The notes beneath the pieces are model-generated. The model did not search any database and was not told the origin of the DNA. It saw nothing but the letters and a program-made list of their open reading frames with translations. DNA of 64,000 bases from Halobacteriales archaeon QS_4_69_34 (GTDB lineage Archaea > Halobacteriota > Halobacteria > Halobacteriales > Halococcaceae): NCBI GenBank assembly GCA_003021045.1, contig PXRN01000014.1, positions 1 to 64,000 on the forward strand. Direction: 5' to 3'. Of this stretch, positions 49,604 through 58,975 are shown one piece after another. Every line of letters begins with the position of its first letter. Positions within the stretch are counted from its first letter, which is position 1. The position numbers were made by a program, and so were the translations under genes.

Positions 49604-52090
49604 TCAGTCGGCGTCTCGGCCGGCGACCCGGGCGGCGGCGACCGCGACCTGCCCGTAGGCGATTCCGCCGTCGCCCGGCGGCACGCGCTCGTTGCCTAAA
49701 AACCTCAAACCGGCGTCGACGACCGTCTCGCGGACGCGGGTGGCGATGGCGTCGTTGTAGGCCACGCCGCCCGAGAGGACGACGGTATCGCGGTCGCGTT
49801 CCTCGGCGGCGTCAACGGCGATCCGGGCGAGCCCACGTGCCAGCGCGTCCTGTGCCGTCGCGGCGACGTCCGCCCGTTCCGCGTCGTCGAGCAGCTCGAC
49901 GAGCCGGTCCATGAGGCGGGGGGTATCCAGCACCGGACGACCGTCGACCGTCGCGTACGGGAGCTCGATCCCTCGGGCGGTGCCCCGCGCCGCGAGCGCC
50001 TCTAGCTTCATCGCGGGTTCGCCCTCGTAGGTCCGCTCCTCACAGACGCCGAGCAGCGCGCTCGCGGCGTCGAGAAAGCGGCCGGCGCTGGTGGTCGTGG
50101 GAGCGTTCACGCCGGCGTCGAGCTGCTGGAGGACGACCTCGCGCTCCTCGGCTCCTCGCGGGAACGCGACGTGTTCGGCGAGCAGTGCCTCCAGAGCGTC
50201 TGCATCGCGGCGAGTGTCGGCGTCGCGGCGATGCAGCACGCCCGCGAGCATCCGGGCCGGGTAACGGGTCGCGCGGTCGCCGCCCGGCATCGACGTGGGG
50301 GAGAGTCCGCCCACCCGTTCGTAGTCGGCACGCGTGGCGTCGAGTACCTCACCGCCCCAGACGGTCCCATCCGGGCCGTAGCCGACCCCGTCGACGACGA
50401 CGGCGATAGCGGCGTCTACGTCGTGCTCGGCCAGCACGCTCGCGGCGTGGGCGTGGTGGTGCTGGACTTCGATTACCCTGCTCGCTGGCGAGGACTCGTC
50501 GGCCGCGAGGCGCTCGGCGTACTCCGTGGTTCGGAATCCGGGATGGGCGTCGCGGGCCACGACGCGGGGACGGTCGAGACCGGTGACGCCGAGCAGGTGG
50601 TCGATGGCCCCGACGAACGACTCGAAGGTGTCGACGTCGTCCACGTTCCCGACGTACTGGGTCAGATAGCATTCCTCGCCCGAGAGGACGCCGGCGGCGA
50701 CGTCGAGTTCGGGACCGAGCCCGAGCACCGCCACGTCGTCGCCGTCGCCATCGCCGGCGCGTGAGACCGGGACGGGAAGCGGCGCGAACCCGCGCGAGCG
50801 ACGGAGGAGGCGGCGATCGCCGTCGACGAGCCGGGCCACGGAGTCGTCACAGCGCGCGACGATCCGCCGGTCGTGGAGCAGGAAGCCGTCGGCTACCCCG
50901 TCGAGTCCCGCGAGCATCGCGCCGTTTCGGGTGAGCATCGGTCGGCCGGGGAGGTTCGCGGAGGTCATCACGACCGGGGCGTCCAGCTCGTCGAACAGTA
51001 GATGATGGACGCCCGCGTACGGCACCATCGCGCCGACCGTGTGCAACCCCGGCGCGACGCCGGAAGCGAGTGGGGCCGTCCCGTCCTCTTCGAGGAGCAC
51101 GATCGGACGGCGCGGCGAGGTGAGCGCGTCGCGCTCGGCGGGCGAGGGGCTTGCGAACGAGCCCACCATCTCGGCGTCGGCGGCCATCAGCGCGAACGGC
51201 TTCTCCGAGCGTCCGGTGCGCTCCCTGAGCCGGGCGACCGCATCCTCGTTGGTGGCGTCGCAGGCGAGGTGCGCGCCGCCGATCCCCTTCAACACCACGA
51301 CGTTGCCGTCCGCGAGGGCGTCGGCGGCCGCGCCGATCGCCGCCCGTCCGCCGGCGACGGCCGCCGGTGCCTCGATGGCCGCTTCCCGTCCGCCGGCGAG
51401 CGCGTCGGCCGAATCGTCCGGAAACGGGTCGCGATCCCCGGGAGGAGGCCGCTCCCCGACGGCTGTGGACGCGGTGCCGGCCGCCGAGGCGGGGACGTAC
51501 CGCAGCGTCGGCCCACACTGTGGGCAGGCGATGGTCTGGGCGTGATAGCGCCGGTCGGCCGGCTCCTCGTACTCGTTTCGACAGTCCGCACACAGCGGAA
51601 AGGCCGCCATCGACGTCGCCGGCCGGTCGTAGGGCAGCGACTCGATCACGGTGAAGCGTGGGCCACAGTCCAGACAGGCGGTCGCCCAGTAGCCGTGATA
51701 GCGCGAGTCGGGATCGCGCATGTCGGCCACGCAGGCCCCACACATGGCGGTGTCGGGCGGGATCGTGCCGCCGCCGTCGCCACTGCCGCCCTCGCCGCCC
51801 CCGTCGGACTCGACGATCTCGAAGGAGGTAAACTGCGCTTCCGCTTCGGGGACTCGCTCGCGCTCCGTTTCGATCGTCCCGACGCGCGCGAGCGGCGGGT
51901 TGTCCTCACGGAGCGCGTCCAGAAACCCATCGACGTCCTCCCGCGGGCCTTCCAGTTCGACGAGCGCACCGGCGTCGCCGCGGTTGCGAACCGATCCACC
52001 GAGACCGAGATCGACCGCCGTCCGGTAGACGAACGGCCGGAAGCCGACGCTCTGGACGACGCCGTTGACCCGGACGGTCGCTCGTTCCAT
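49604..52090 (-). CDS. hypF: carbamoyltransferase HypF
   Basis: An 828-residue protein making the CN ligands of the Ni-Fe site from carbamoyl phosphate. Domains: acylphosphatase (1-90, GVVQSVGFRPF); two zinc fingers from about residue 117 with the exact Cx2Cx18Cx2C-x24-Cx2Cx18Cx2C spacing; a YrdC-like domain (about 170-430) interrupted near its start by an Ala/Gly/Pro/Asp-rich insertion of about 50 residues; and a Kae1-like domain (about 440-828) with HHHAHAASV. It starts at 52090, 26 bases from a TATA box TTATATAATC (52111-52120). It is divergent from hypC across 685 bases. Confidence 0.95.
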   Translation of the reverse strand: MERATVRVNGVVQSVGFRPFVYRTAVDLGLGGSVRNRGDAGALVELEGPREDVDGFLDALREDNPPLARVGTIETERERVPEAEAQFTSFEIVESDGGGEGGSGDGGGTIPPDTAMCGACVADMRDPDSRYHGYWATACLDCGPRFTVIESLPYDRPATSMAAFPLCADCRNEYEEPADRRYHAQTIACPQCGPTLRYVPASAAGTASTAVGERPPPGDRDPFPDDSADALAGGREAAIEAPAAVAGGRAAIGAAADALADGNVVVLKGIGGAHLACDATNEDAVARLRERTGRSEKPFALMAADAEMVGSFASPSPAERDALTSPRRPIVLLEEDGTAPLASGVAPGLHTVGAMVPYAGVHHLLFDELDAPVVMTSANLPGRPMLTRNGAMLAGLDGVADGFLLHDRRIVARCDDSVARLVDGDRRLLRRSRGFAPLPVPVSRAGDGDGDDVAVLGLGPELDVAAGVLSGEECYLTQYVGNVDDVDTFESFVGAIDHLLGVTGLDRPRVVARDAHPGFRTTEYAERLAADESSPASRVIEVQHHHAHAASVLAEHDVDAAIAVVVDGVGYGPDGTVWGGEVLDATRADYERVGGLSPTSMPGGDRATRYPARMLAGVLHRRDADTRRDADALEALLAEHVAFPRGAEEREVVLQQLDAGVNAPTTTSAGRFLDAASALLGVCEERTYEGEPAMKLEALAARGTARGIELPYATVDGRPVLDTPRLMDRLVELLDDAERADVAATAQDALARGLARIAVDAAEERDRDTVVLSGGVAYNDAIATRVRETVVDAGLRFLGNERVPPGDGGIAYGQVAVAAARVAGRDAD

Positions 52091-52775
52091 CACCGACGAC
52101 TACGCAACCGGATTATATAAGCCACGCGCGCCAAGCCACGGGAGAAAAACGAGGCAGGAATCGCCTGGCGCGGGGCGACTCGCGGTTCTCGACGGCGCGC
52201 ACGATCGCGATCGGCCCCGTCGCGCTAGCCTCGTGCTGGGACTCGCGACCGTGATCGGCGGTGGCGGCGACGGTGACGACGGTGGCGCGATGGCGGGAAT
52301 GGAGAGAACGGACTCCGGTGACGGTGGTGACGGCGAAGGCGGCGAGACGACGGGGATGGATTCCGGCGGCGAGGGAACGACGAAGCACGACATGGGGAAC
52401 GTGACTCACGACACGGAGATCGGCTCGGATGGCGGTTCCCGAGCGCGACGCCCGCGACGGGTCGCCGAATCCCGACGGGTGGTGCGGTCGCGCCGGAGGG
52501 ATTTGCGGCCGACTCGCGGTGTACCGCCCGCCATCGTCGCCGGCTGGTCGTCCAGCCGCCGTGCGTGGCGACGCGTCCGTCCCGCACGTGACACGGTCGC
52601 GGCCGCGGCGAGCGAGGCGGACCACCGATCGGGCGCGTCTACGGACCGTGTGAGGGTGGCACGCTCGGATCTCGCTTCGGCTCCACGAAGCGAGTTCGAC
52701 GCCCCGAATCCTCGTGGGGAGCCGTGACAAAGGTATTTGAGCGTCCGGCACCGAGCGACACACAGAATCTCACCC
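52091..52775. other. 685-base gap between hypF and hypC
   Basis: The left edge holds the hypF TATA box. At about 52230-52440 on the plus strand one frame reads LVLGLATVIGGGGDGDDGG, then an acidic Gly/Thr-rich stretch ending HDMGNVTHDTEIGSDGG. This looks like the start of an exported lipoprotein that has lost its lipobox Cys and its body, probably a remnant. GGTATTTGAG at about 52732-52741 may be the hypC promoter. Nothing else is recognisable. Confidence 0.35.
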
Positions 52776-53165
52776 ATGTGTCTCGGCGTACCAGGCGAGG
52801 TGAAGGCGGTGAACGGGGCGCGAGCGACGGTCGACTTCTGGGGGGTCGAAAAGGAGGTCCGGCTCGACACGGTCGACAGCCCGGTGGGCCCGGGCGACTA
52901 CATCCTCAACCACGTCGGCTTCGCCATCCGCCGGATCCCCGAGAGCGAGGTCGCGGAGACGATGGCGCTGTACGAGTCATTCATGAGCGACGACCCCGAC
53001 GACATGCTCAGCGAGGACGTGATCGACGAGATCGAATCGGGCGGGTCGGTGCCCGCCGGTGCCGGCGTCGAAGCCGGGGACACGGCCGGCGGCGAGAACG
53101 GCGAGGAGCCCGCCGACGCCGACGACGCCGAGGACCTCCTCGAGGAGCTGGAGATCGATGTCTGA
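52776..53165 (+). CDS. hypC: hydrogenase assembly chaperone HypC
   Basis: A 129-residue protein starting MCLGVPGEVKAV; Cys2 is the essential iron-binding residue after Met removal. Residues 1-80 match the HypC/HupF beta-barrel (VRLDTVDSPVGPGDYILNHV). HypC carries the Fe(CN)2CO unit with HypD to the large subunit. A C-terminal acidic tail of about 45 residues is added beyond the usual 75-90, ending EDLLEELEIDV. It overlaps hypD by eight bases, so the two are co-translated. Confidence 0.95.
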   Translation: MCLGVPGEVKAVNGARATVDFWGVEKEVRLDTVDSPVGPGDYILNHVGFAIRRIPESEVAETMALYESFMSDDPDDMLSEDVIDEIESGGSVPAGAGVEAGDTAGGENGEEPADADDAEDLLEELEIDV

Positions 53166-54318
53166 GACGCCGCCAGCGGGGCCGACGGGCGGGATCTCCG
53201 GCACCGGCGGCGAGAACGAGCTGGAGTTCCGCGATCCCGAGAAGGCACGGGCGATCGCCGACAGGCTGGCCGAGATCGGCGCGGAGCTCGACGATCCGCC
53301 CGCGACGATCATGCACGTCTGTGGGAGCCACGAGCAGTCGATCGCCAAGTTCGGCATCCGGAGCCTGCTGCCCGACACGGTGCGGCTGATCATGGGGCCG
53401 GGCTGTCCGGTCTGTATCACGGATATGCCCGAGGTCGACGAGGCCGTCGCGCTCGCCGAAGCCGGGGTGACGGTCGCCACCTACGGCGATATGCTGAAGG
53501 TGCCCGGGACGACGAAGTCGCTGGACGACGCCCGCTCGGCGGGCGCGGACGTCCGCGTCGTCTACAGCGCGGCCGACGTCGTCGACATCGCCGAGAAAGA
53601 GGAGGGCGAGGTCGTGTTCTTCGCCACCGGCTTCGAGACCACGGCCGCGCCGACGGCCGCCGTAGTGCTGGACGACCCCCCTCCGAACCTCTCGGTACTC
53701 TCCTCGCACAAGTACGTCCCGCCGGCGATGGACATCGTCGCGGAGATGCCCGACACCGACATCCAGGGGTATCTCGCCGCGGGCAACGCCGCCATCATCA
53801 CGGGCTCGGGCGTGTTCGAGGGGCTGGCCGAGGAGTACGGCCTCCCGGTAGTCGTCGGCGGATTCGAGCCCCTCGACATCCTCGCGGGGGTCACGAAGCT
53901 CGTCGAGATGATCCGTGACGGCGAGGGAAGCGTCGAGAACGCCTATCCCCGGTGTGTCACCCGGGAGGGCAACGAACCCGCACAGGAGCAGCTCTGGGAG
54001 GTGTTCGAGGGCGTCGACGGCGAGTGGCGCGGCATCGCCCACATCCCGAACGCGAACCTCCGGATGCGCGATGAGTACGCCGCGTACAACGCCCGCGAGC
54101 GCTTCGACATCGACGCCGCCCACCTCCGACAGCCGTCGTCCTCGCGGCTCGCCGACGACTGCATCTGTGGCGACATCATGGCCGGCGTCGCCGAACCCAC
54201 CGACTGCGAGATGTTCGGCGAGGAGTGCACCCCCGAAGACCCCGTGGGCGCCTGCATGGTGAGCAGCGAGGGCACCTGCAAGATCTGGCACGAGTACGGC
54301 GGCCGTCCGGATCTATGA
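53158..54318 (+). CDS. hypD: hydrogenase maturation factor HypD
   Basis: A 386-residue iron-sulfur protein on which the Fe(CN)2CO unit is built. Conserved Cys motifs: MHVCGSHEQ (about residue 53), GPGCPVCITD with the CxxC pair, and the [4Fe-4S] segment CICGDIMAG...DCEMFGEEC...CMV. FFATGFETTAAPTAA and VGGFEPLDIL are family strands. A Gly/Pro-rich leader of about 20 residues precedes the fold. The ATG lies inside the end of hypC and the stop overlaps hypE (ATGA). Confidence 0.95.
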   Translation: MSETPPAGPTGGISGTGGENELEFRDPEKARAIADRLAEIGAELDDPPATIMHVCGSHEQSIAKFGIRSLLPDTVRLIMGPGCPVCITDMPEVDEAVALAEAGVTVATYGDMLKVPGTTKSLDDARSAGADVRVVYSAADVVDIAEKEEGEVVFFATGFETTAAPTAAVVLDDPPPNLSVLSSHKYVPPAMDIVAEMPDTDIQGYLAAGNAAIITGSGVFEGLAEEYGLPVVVGGFEPLDILAGVTKLVEMIRDGEGSVENAYPRCVTREGNEPAQEQLWEVFEGVDGEWRGIAHIPNANLRMRDEYAAYNARERFDIDAAHLRQPSSSRLADDCICGDIMAGVAEPTDCEMFGEECTPEDPVGACMVSSEGTCKIWHEYGGRPDL

Positions 54319-55451
54319 CGAACGGCACGGACGGCTCCGGTGATCCCGCGAGTTCCGATGGGAGCGATGACGCCGGCGGGGCTGCCCGCGCCGACGGCGG
54401 GTCGGCCGCGTCGCCCGCCGGTGAAGCGAACTCGGACGAGCGAGTCTCCCTCCAGCACGGTGCGGGCGGGAAAGCGATGCGGGAGCTGGTCGCCGAGACG
54501 CTCACGGCCGGGTTCGAGGGGCGAGGCGACGCTACCGTCGGCCTCAACGCGATGGACGACGGCGCGGTCGTCCCCGTCGGCGGCGCGACCCTCGTGCTCA
54601 CGACCGACAGCCACGTCATCCAGCCGCCCGTCTTTCCCGGCGGCGACATCGGACGGCTGGCCGTCTCGGGCACCGTCAACGACCTCTCCGTGATGGGCGC
54701 GACGGACGTTCGCGCGCTGACGAGCGCGGTGATAATCGAGGCGAACTACCCGCGGGCGAACCTCGAACGGATCACACGGTCGGTGGCCAGTACGTGTGAA
54801 GAAGCTGATACGGGCGTCGTCACGGGCGATACGAAGGTGATGGGACATGGGGAAATCGACGGTGTGGTGATCAACACCGCCGGGATCGGCGTCGCCGAGC
54901 ACGTCACGCCCGACGCCGGGCTCTCGACCGACGACGTCCTGATCGTCACCGGCTCGATCGGCGAGCACGGTATTTCACTGCTGGCCGAGCGCGAGGGCAT
55001 CGAGTTCGGTAGCGAGCTGGCCTCGGACGTCCAGCCGCTCAACGACCTCCTCGCGGCGGCGCTCGACGCCGGCGGCGAGGGGGTGACGGCGATGAAAGAC
55101 CCCACGCGCATGGGGCTGGCCGGCGCGCTCAACGAGATGGCCGACAAGAGCGGCGTCGGGATCGAACTGCGCCAGGAGCGCGTGCCCGTCACCGCCGACG
55201 TGAAGGGCACGGGCGAGATGCTCGGGCTCGACCCCTTCCAGATCGCCAACGAGGGCGTCGCCGTGCTGGGTGTCGCCCCCACGGCGGCCGAGGACGTGCT
55301 CGCGGCGCTGCGCGAGCACCCGAAAGGGGAGCAGGCGGCGGCGATCGGAAAGGCCATCGACGACCACCGTGGCCGGGTGATCCTCGACACGGGGATCGGC
55401 AACCGCTACCTGCGCGAACCCGCGAAGGAGCCCGCCCCGCGGATCTGCTAA
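54315..55451 (+). CDS. hypE: hydrogenase maturation factor HypE
   Basis: A 378-residue PurM-like ATPase. After a disordered Asp/Ala/Gly leader (about 42 residues) come VSLQHGAGGKAMRELVAE, DDGAVVPVGGATLVLTTDSH, ISGTVNDLSV-type ATP-binding turns and VTGDTKVMGHGEIDGV. The C-terminus ends PRIC, with the terminal Cys that HypF carbamoylates and HypE dehydrates to thiocyanate. It overlaps the hypD stop by four bases. hypC-hypD-hypE form a tight operon that converges on the CooC-like gene. Confidence 0.95.
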   Translation: MTNGTDGSGDPASSDGSDDAGGAARADGGSAASPAGEANSDERVSLQHGAGGKAMRELVAETLTAGFEGRGDATVGLNAMDDGAVVPVGGATLVLTTDSHVIQPPVFPGGDIGRLAVSGTVNDLSVMGATDVRALTSAVIIEANYPRANLERITRSVASTCEEADTGVVTGDTKVMGHGEIDGVVINTAGIGVAEHVTPDAGLSTDDVLIVTGSIGEHGISLLAEREGIEFGSELASDVQPLNDLLAAALDAGGEGVTAMKDPTRMGLAGALNEMADKSGVGIELRQERVPVTADVKGTGEMLGLDPFQIANEGVAVLGVAPTAAEDVLAALREHPKGEQAAAIGKAIDDHRGRVILDTGIGNRYLREPAKEPAPRIC

Positions 55452-55462
55452 CTGGCTGCCGA

Positions 55463-56242
55463 TCAGGCCGTGCCGACGTAGGTGGCGACGAGGTCGTCGG
55501 CGAGCCCGCGGATTGCCCGGACGGCCCCCGAGTCGGCGTCGTAGTCGAACGGTGCCGTCCCGTCCTGGTCGGCGTGGCGGACCGCATCGTCGAAGGGAAC
55601 GACGGCCGCGATGTCGAGGTCGTTGTCCGCACAGAACTCCTCGATGGCCTCGCGGTCGTCCTCGTCGCGGACCTTGTTGGCCACGGCGCGGACGTCCGGG
55701 ATGTCGAGCTCGGCCGCGAGCTCCTTCGTGCGTCGCCCGGTTTCGAGGGACTTGTAGTAGGGCTCGACGACGACCAACAGCGTGTCGACGTCCTTGGCCG
55801 TGCCGCGGCCGAGATGCTCGACGCCCGCGACCATGTCCATGACGGTGACCTCCTCGCGCTGCTCGACGACCTCCGAGAGCACCTCCCGTGCCGTCGAGTG
55901 TGCCCGGCACATACAGCCGCTGCCGGCGTGGTCGACCTCGCCCATCTTCAGCATCCGGATGCCCGCGGGGGCCGCCGCGCCGTAGTCCGCGACGATCTCG
56001 TCGGGGGTCTTGGCGAGCTCCAGTTCGGTCTCGCCCTCGGCCGTCTCGACGCGTTTCAGGAGGTCGCCCGGGATGGGGGGCACCTCCCGATCGCGGTCGA
56101 TGCCGAGCGTGAGCGCGAGGTTCGGGTTCTCGTCGTCGTCGATGGCCAGCACGTCGAGGCCGTCCTCGGCGAACGACCGCGCGAGCGTCCCCGAGACCGT
56201 GGTCTTGCCCGATCCGCCCTTGCCAGAGACAGCGACTTTCAT
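55463..56242 (-). CDS. CooC-like nickel-insertion ATPase (MinD/SIMIBI family)
   Basis: A 259-residue P-loop ATPase. Deviant Walker A SGKGGSGKTT (residues 6-15), Asp-rich AIDDDENPNLA, and the Cys110-Met-Cys112 pair in SGCMCRAH, which in CooC binds Ni(II) at the dimer interface. MDMVAGVEHLGRG and VVVEPYYKSLETG are CooC/AcsF-type segments. CooC inserts nickel into CO dehydrogenase, of which no gene is seen. Next to hypCDE it could deliver Ni to the hydrogenase in place of HypB (inference). TATATATCC at 56263-56271 puts the ATG at the transcript start. Confidence 0.85.
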   Translation of the reverse strand: MKVAVSGKGGSGKTTVSGTLARSFAEDGLDVLAIDDDENPNLALTLGIDRDREVPPIPGDLLKRVETAEGETELELAKTPDEIVADYGAAAPAGIRMLKMGEVDHAGSGCMCRAHSTAREVLSEVVEQREEVTVMDMVAGVEHLGRGTAKDVDTLLVVVEPYYKSLETGRRTKELAAELDIPDVRAVANKVRDEDDREAIEEFCADNDLDIAAVVPFDDAVRHADQDGTAPFDYDADSGAVRAIRGLADDLVATYVGTA

Positions 56243-56419
56243 ACCCCCTCCGAAACCGGAGCGGATATATACCTGATGCCGATCGGCGGGAGAGGGCCGC
56301 TACTCTTCCGAACAGCGGGGCGGTCAGTCGAGTCGACAGCGGCCGCGTCGAGGAGCCGACCACTGCGCTTTCCTCCGGTTCGCAGCAAAGTTTATATAAG
56401 GGCCCTCCGTGCCGGTAGC

Positions 56420-58683
56420 GTGACACACGATCGTCCGCTCGGTCGGCGAGCGTTCCTGTTGGCGGGATCGGCCGGTCTCCTCGGCGGCGTCGCCGGCGGG
56501 ACGGGGCTCGGCCGGTCCGTACGCCCGCGTCGAAGGCGGCGGAGGTGCTGGTGGGGGTCTCACAGCCGGCGGACGGCGTCCGGGAGACCGTCGAGCGCCA
56601 CATTCCCGCGAACGCCGGCGTCGTCCACGCGAACGGGGCGCTCGGCTACGCCGCCGTCGGCTTCCCGGCGAGCGCACCCGCGGTCGCCAGACGGGCGTTC
56701 ATCGATGCGATCACGAACCGGCCCGGGATCGAGTACGCCGAGCTCAACGGGACCTACGAGGCCGTCGCGACGCCCGCCGATCCGCACTACGGCGAGCAGT
56801 ACGTGCCCCGACTCGTTGGAGCCGAGTCGGCATGGGAGACCACGTTCGGGGACTCGGACGTGCGGGTCGCCGTCGTCGACACCGGCGTCGCCTACGACCA
56901 CCCCGACCTCGCGGCGAACGTCCGGTCGGCCGCGGCCGGCGGTCCGGGACGGGACTTCGTCACCCGGGAGGAAGCGATCCGCGACGGCGACCCGCAGCCA
57001 GACAGTCCAGAAGAGGGCCACGGCACGAGGGTCGCGGGCATCGTCGCCGCGCTCACGGACAACGACACGGGGATCGCGGGGCTGAGCCAGTCGACGCTGC
57101 TCTGTGGGCGGGTGCTCGACGCCAGGCTCCGGGGGCGCTTCTCCGATATCGCGGACGGCATTCAGTGGGCGACCGACCACGGTGCGGACGTCATCAACCT
57201 CTCGCTCGGCGGGACGACCGACTCGGCGGCGATGCGCGCAGCGGTCGCCTACGCCGCCGAGCGCGGCGTCCTCGTGGTCGCCGCCGCGGGCAACGAGGGC
57301 AACGACGCGGCCGTCGTCTACCCCGCTGCCTACGAGGAGTGTCTCGCCGTCGGCGCGCTCACCCGCGAGGGCGACCTCGCTCGGTTCTCGAACACCGGGC
57401 CCGAGGTCGGGCTCGCCGCGCCCGCGGTCGACCTGCACACGACCGAAACCGACGGCAGGTACGGCGGCTTCAAGGGGACGTCGGCGGCGACGGCGGTCGT
57501 CTCGGGGGTCGCGGGGCTGGCGCTCGCCCGATGGGATCTCTCGGGGGCGGAGCTGCGCTATCACCTCCGCAACACCGCCGTCGACGTCGGGCTCGGTGCC
57601 GAGGAGGCGGGCGCGGGGCGGGTCGACGCCGCCAAGGCCGTCGGCACTCTCCCCAAGCGGCTCACGATCGTGGGCGAGACGGCCTACGAGCTCGCGGTCG
57701 AGGGCGCGCTCGAAAAGAGCACCGCGATGGGGGTCACGATCGACGACAACGACGCCGTCTCGGGGAGCACGGCCGAAGGGCAGGTGAACGGCGGCGGCGA
57801 CAGCTACGCCTACTCGGGGTCGATTACCCGCTTCGAGTACGACGGCTCGGTCCGGACCTTCCTCAACGAGCGCGAGGTCGCCCCCGAGGCCGTGACCCTC
57901 CCCCGCGAGATCGTTGTCGCGGGGACGGGGGCGGACGCCGATGCAGACGGGAGCGACGGGGACGGCGGGAGCGGGGACGCCGCGAGCTACGCGTTCGCGG
58001 TCGACGGCGCGCTCGCGGCGGTCGCACCTGGCCGTGGCAGCGACGACACCGACGACGGCGACGGCGTCGAGGGCGAGCGGGCCGAGGGGCGTGTCGGGGC
58101 CGGCGACCGGGACGTCTACGCCTTCGCGGGCGACGTGGTCGAGTTCGACCGCGACGGCCCCCTGGAGGTGTTCCTCGACGACGAAGCGGTCGATCCCGAG
58201 ACGCTCTCGCCCCTCCCGGAGAAGCTCGTCCTCGCCGGCGAGGCGACCTACGAGCTCTCGGTCAGCGGCGGCCTCGAACGGAGCGCCGCGGCGGGCGCGA
58301 CCGTCGACGACACCGACAGCCTGTCGGGGAGCACGGCCACCGGACGGGTCAACGGTGGCAGCGACGCTTACGAGTTCTCGGGCTCGATCACGGCCCTCCG
58401 CCACGCCGGCTCGCTCGTGGCGTTTCACAACGGCGTGGAGATCGATCCCGCGACGCTCCGGGACGTGCCGGCCGTGACGGGCGCGTCGCCGACGGACCCC
58501 GACGGCGACGGGCGCTACGAGGACGTCAACGGCGACGGACGCTTCGACGTGGTCGACGTGCAGGCGCTGTTCGAGGGCCGGGAGGGGAGCGCAGTGGAGA
58601 CCGATCCGGCGGCGTTCGACTTCAACGACGACGGCGAGGCCGGGATCGTCGACGTGCAGGCGCTGTTCGCCCGGCTGAAGTGA
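56420..58683 (+). pseudogene. halolysin-like subtilase, frameshift after Tat signal
   Basis: GTG at 56420 begins a Tat signal (DRPLGRRAFLLAGSAGLLGG) 25 bases after a TATA box (TTTATATAAG, 56391-56400). After about 56520 the protein continues in another frame as ASKAAEVLVGVSQPADGVRE, an inhibitor I9-like propeptide, then the S8 domain with Asp in AVVDTGVAYDHPD, His in EEGHGTRVAG and Ser in FKGTSAATAVV. Three repeats of about 85-95 residues follow, then a dockerin-like Ca2+ tail (GDGRYEDVNGDGRFDVVDVQ). The mature part is intact (712 codons). The shift is one base; pseudogene or sequence error. Confidence 0.8.
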
Positions 58684-58975
58684 GCTCTCGCGGCCCAAGC
58701 ACGGCGACCGAGTGCTCGTGGCTCCGATCGCTCCGACTCGCCGATGACGCCGACATCGTAGCGGTGGCGGTCGACGGTCACCATCGCGACGAGCAGAAAT
58801 TCCCATCTCCCCTCGGCGTGGGTCGGTGCTGCATCTCGTCTCGGGGAAGATCGACCCGAGAAGCGTCGCTCATCCCCATAGCGGCCGCCGATTCGTGCGC
58901 GGCGAACGGCCGATGGAACTACCATATCACCGGACAAAACGAAGACTCATAGCGGGTCCGTCCCTCGGGCGGGCC

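Noticed and set aside
52230-52440. Lipoprotein gene between hypF and hypC
   Set aside because: The leader lacks a lipobox Cys and the body breaks down into Arg-rich noise after about 70 codons; kept only as a possible remnant.
56500-56550. Programmed frameshift in the subtilase
   Set aside because: No slippery run or downstream structure is evident at the junction; simple indel is more likely.
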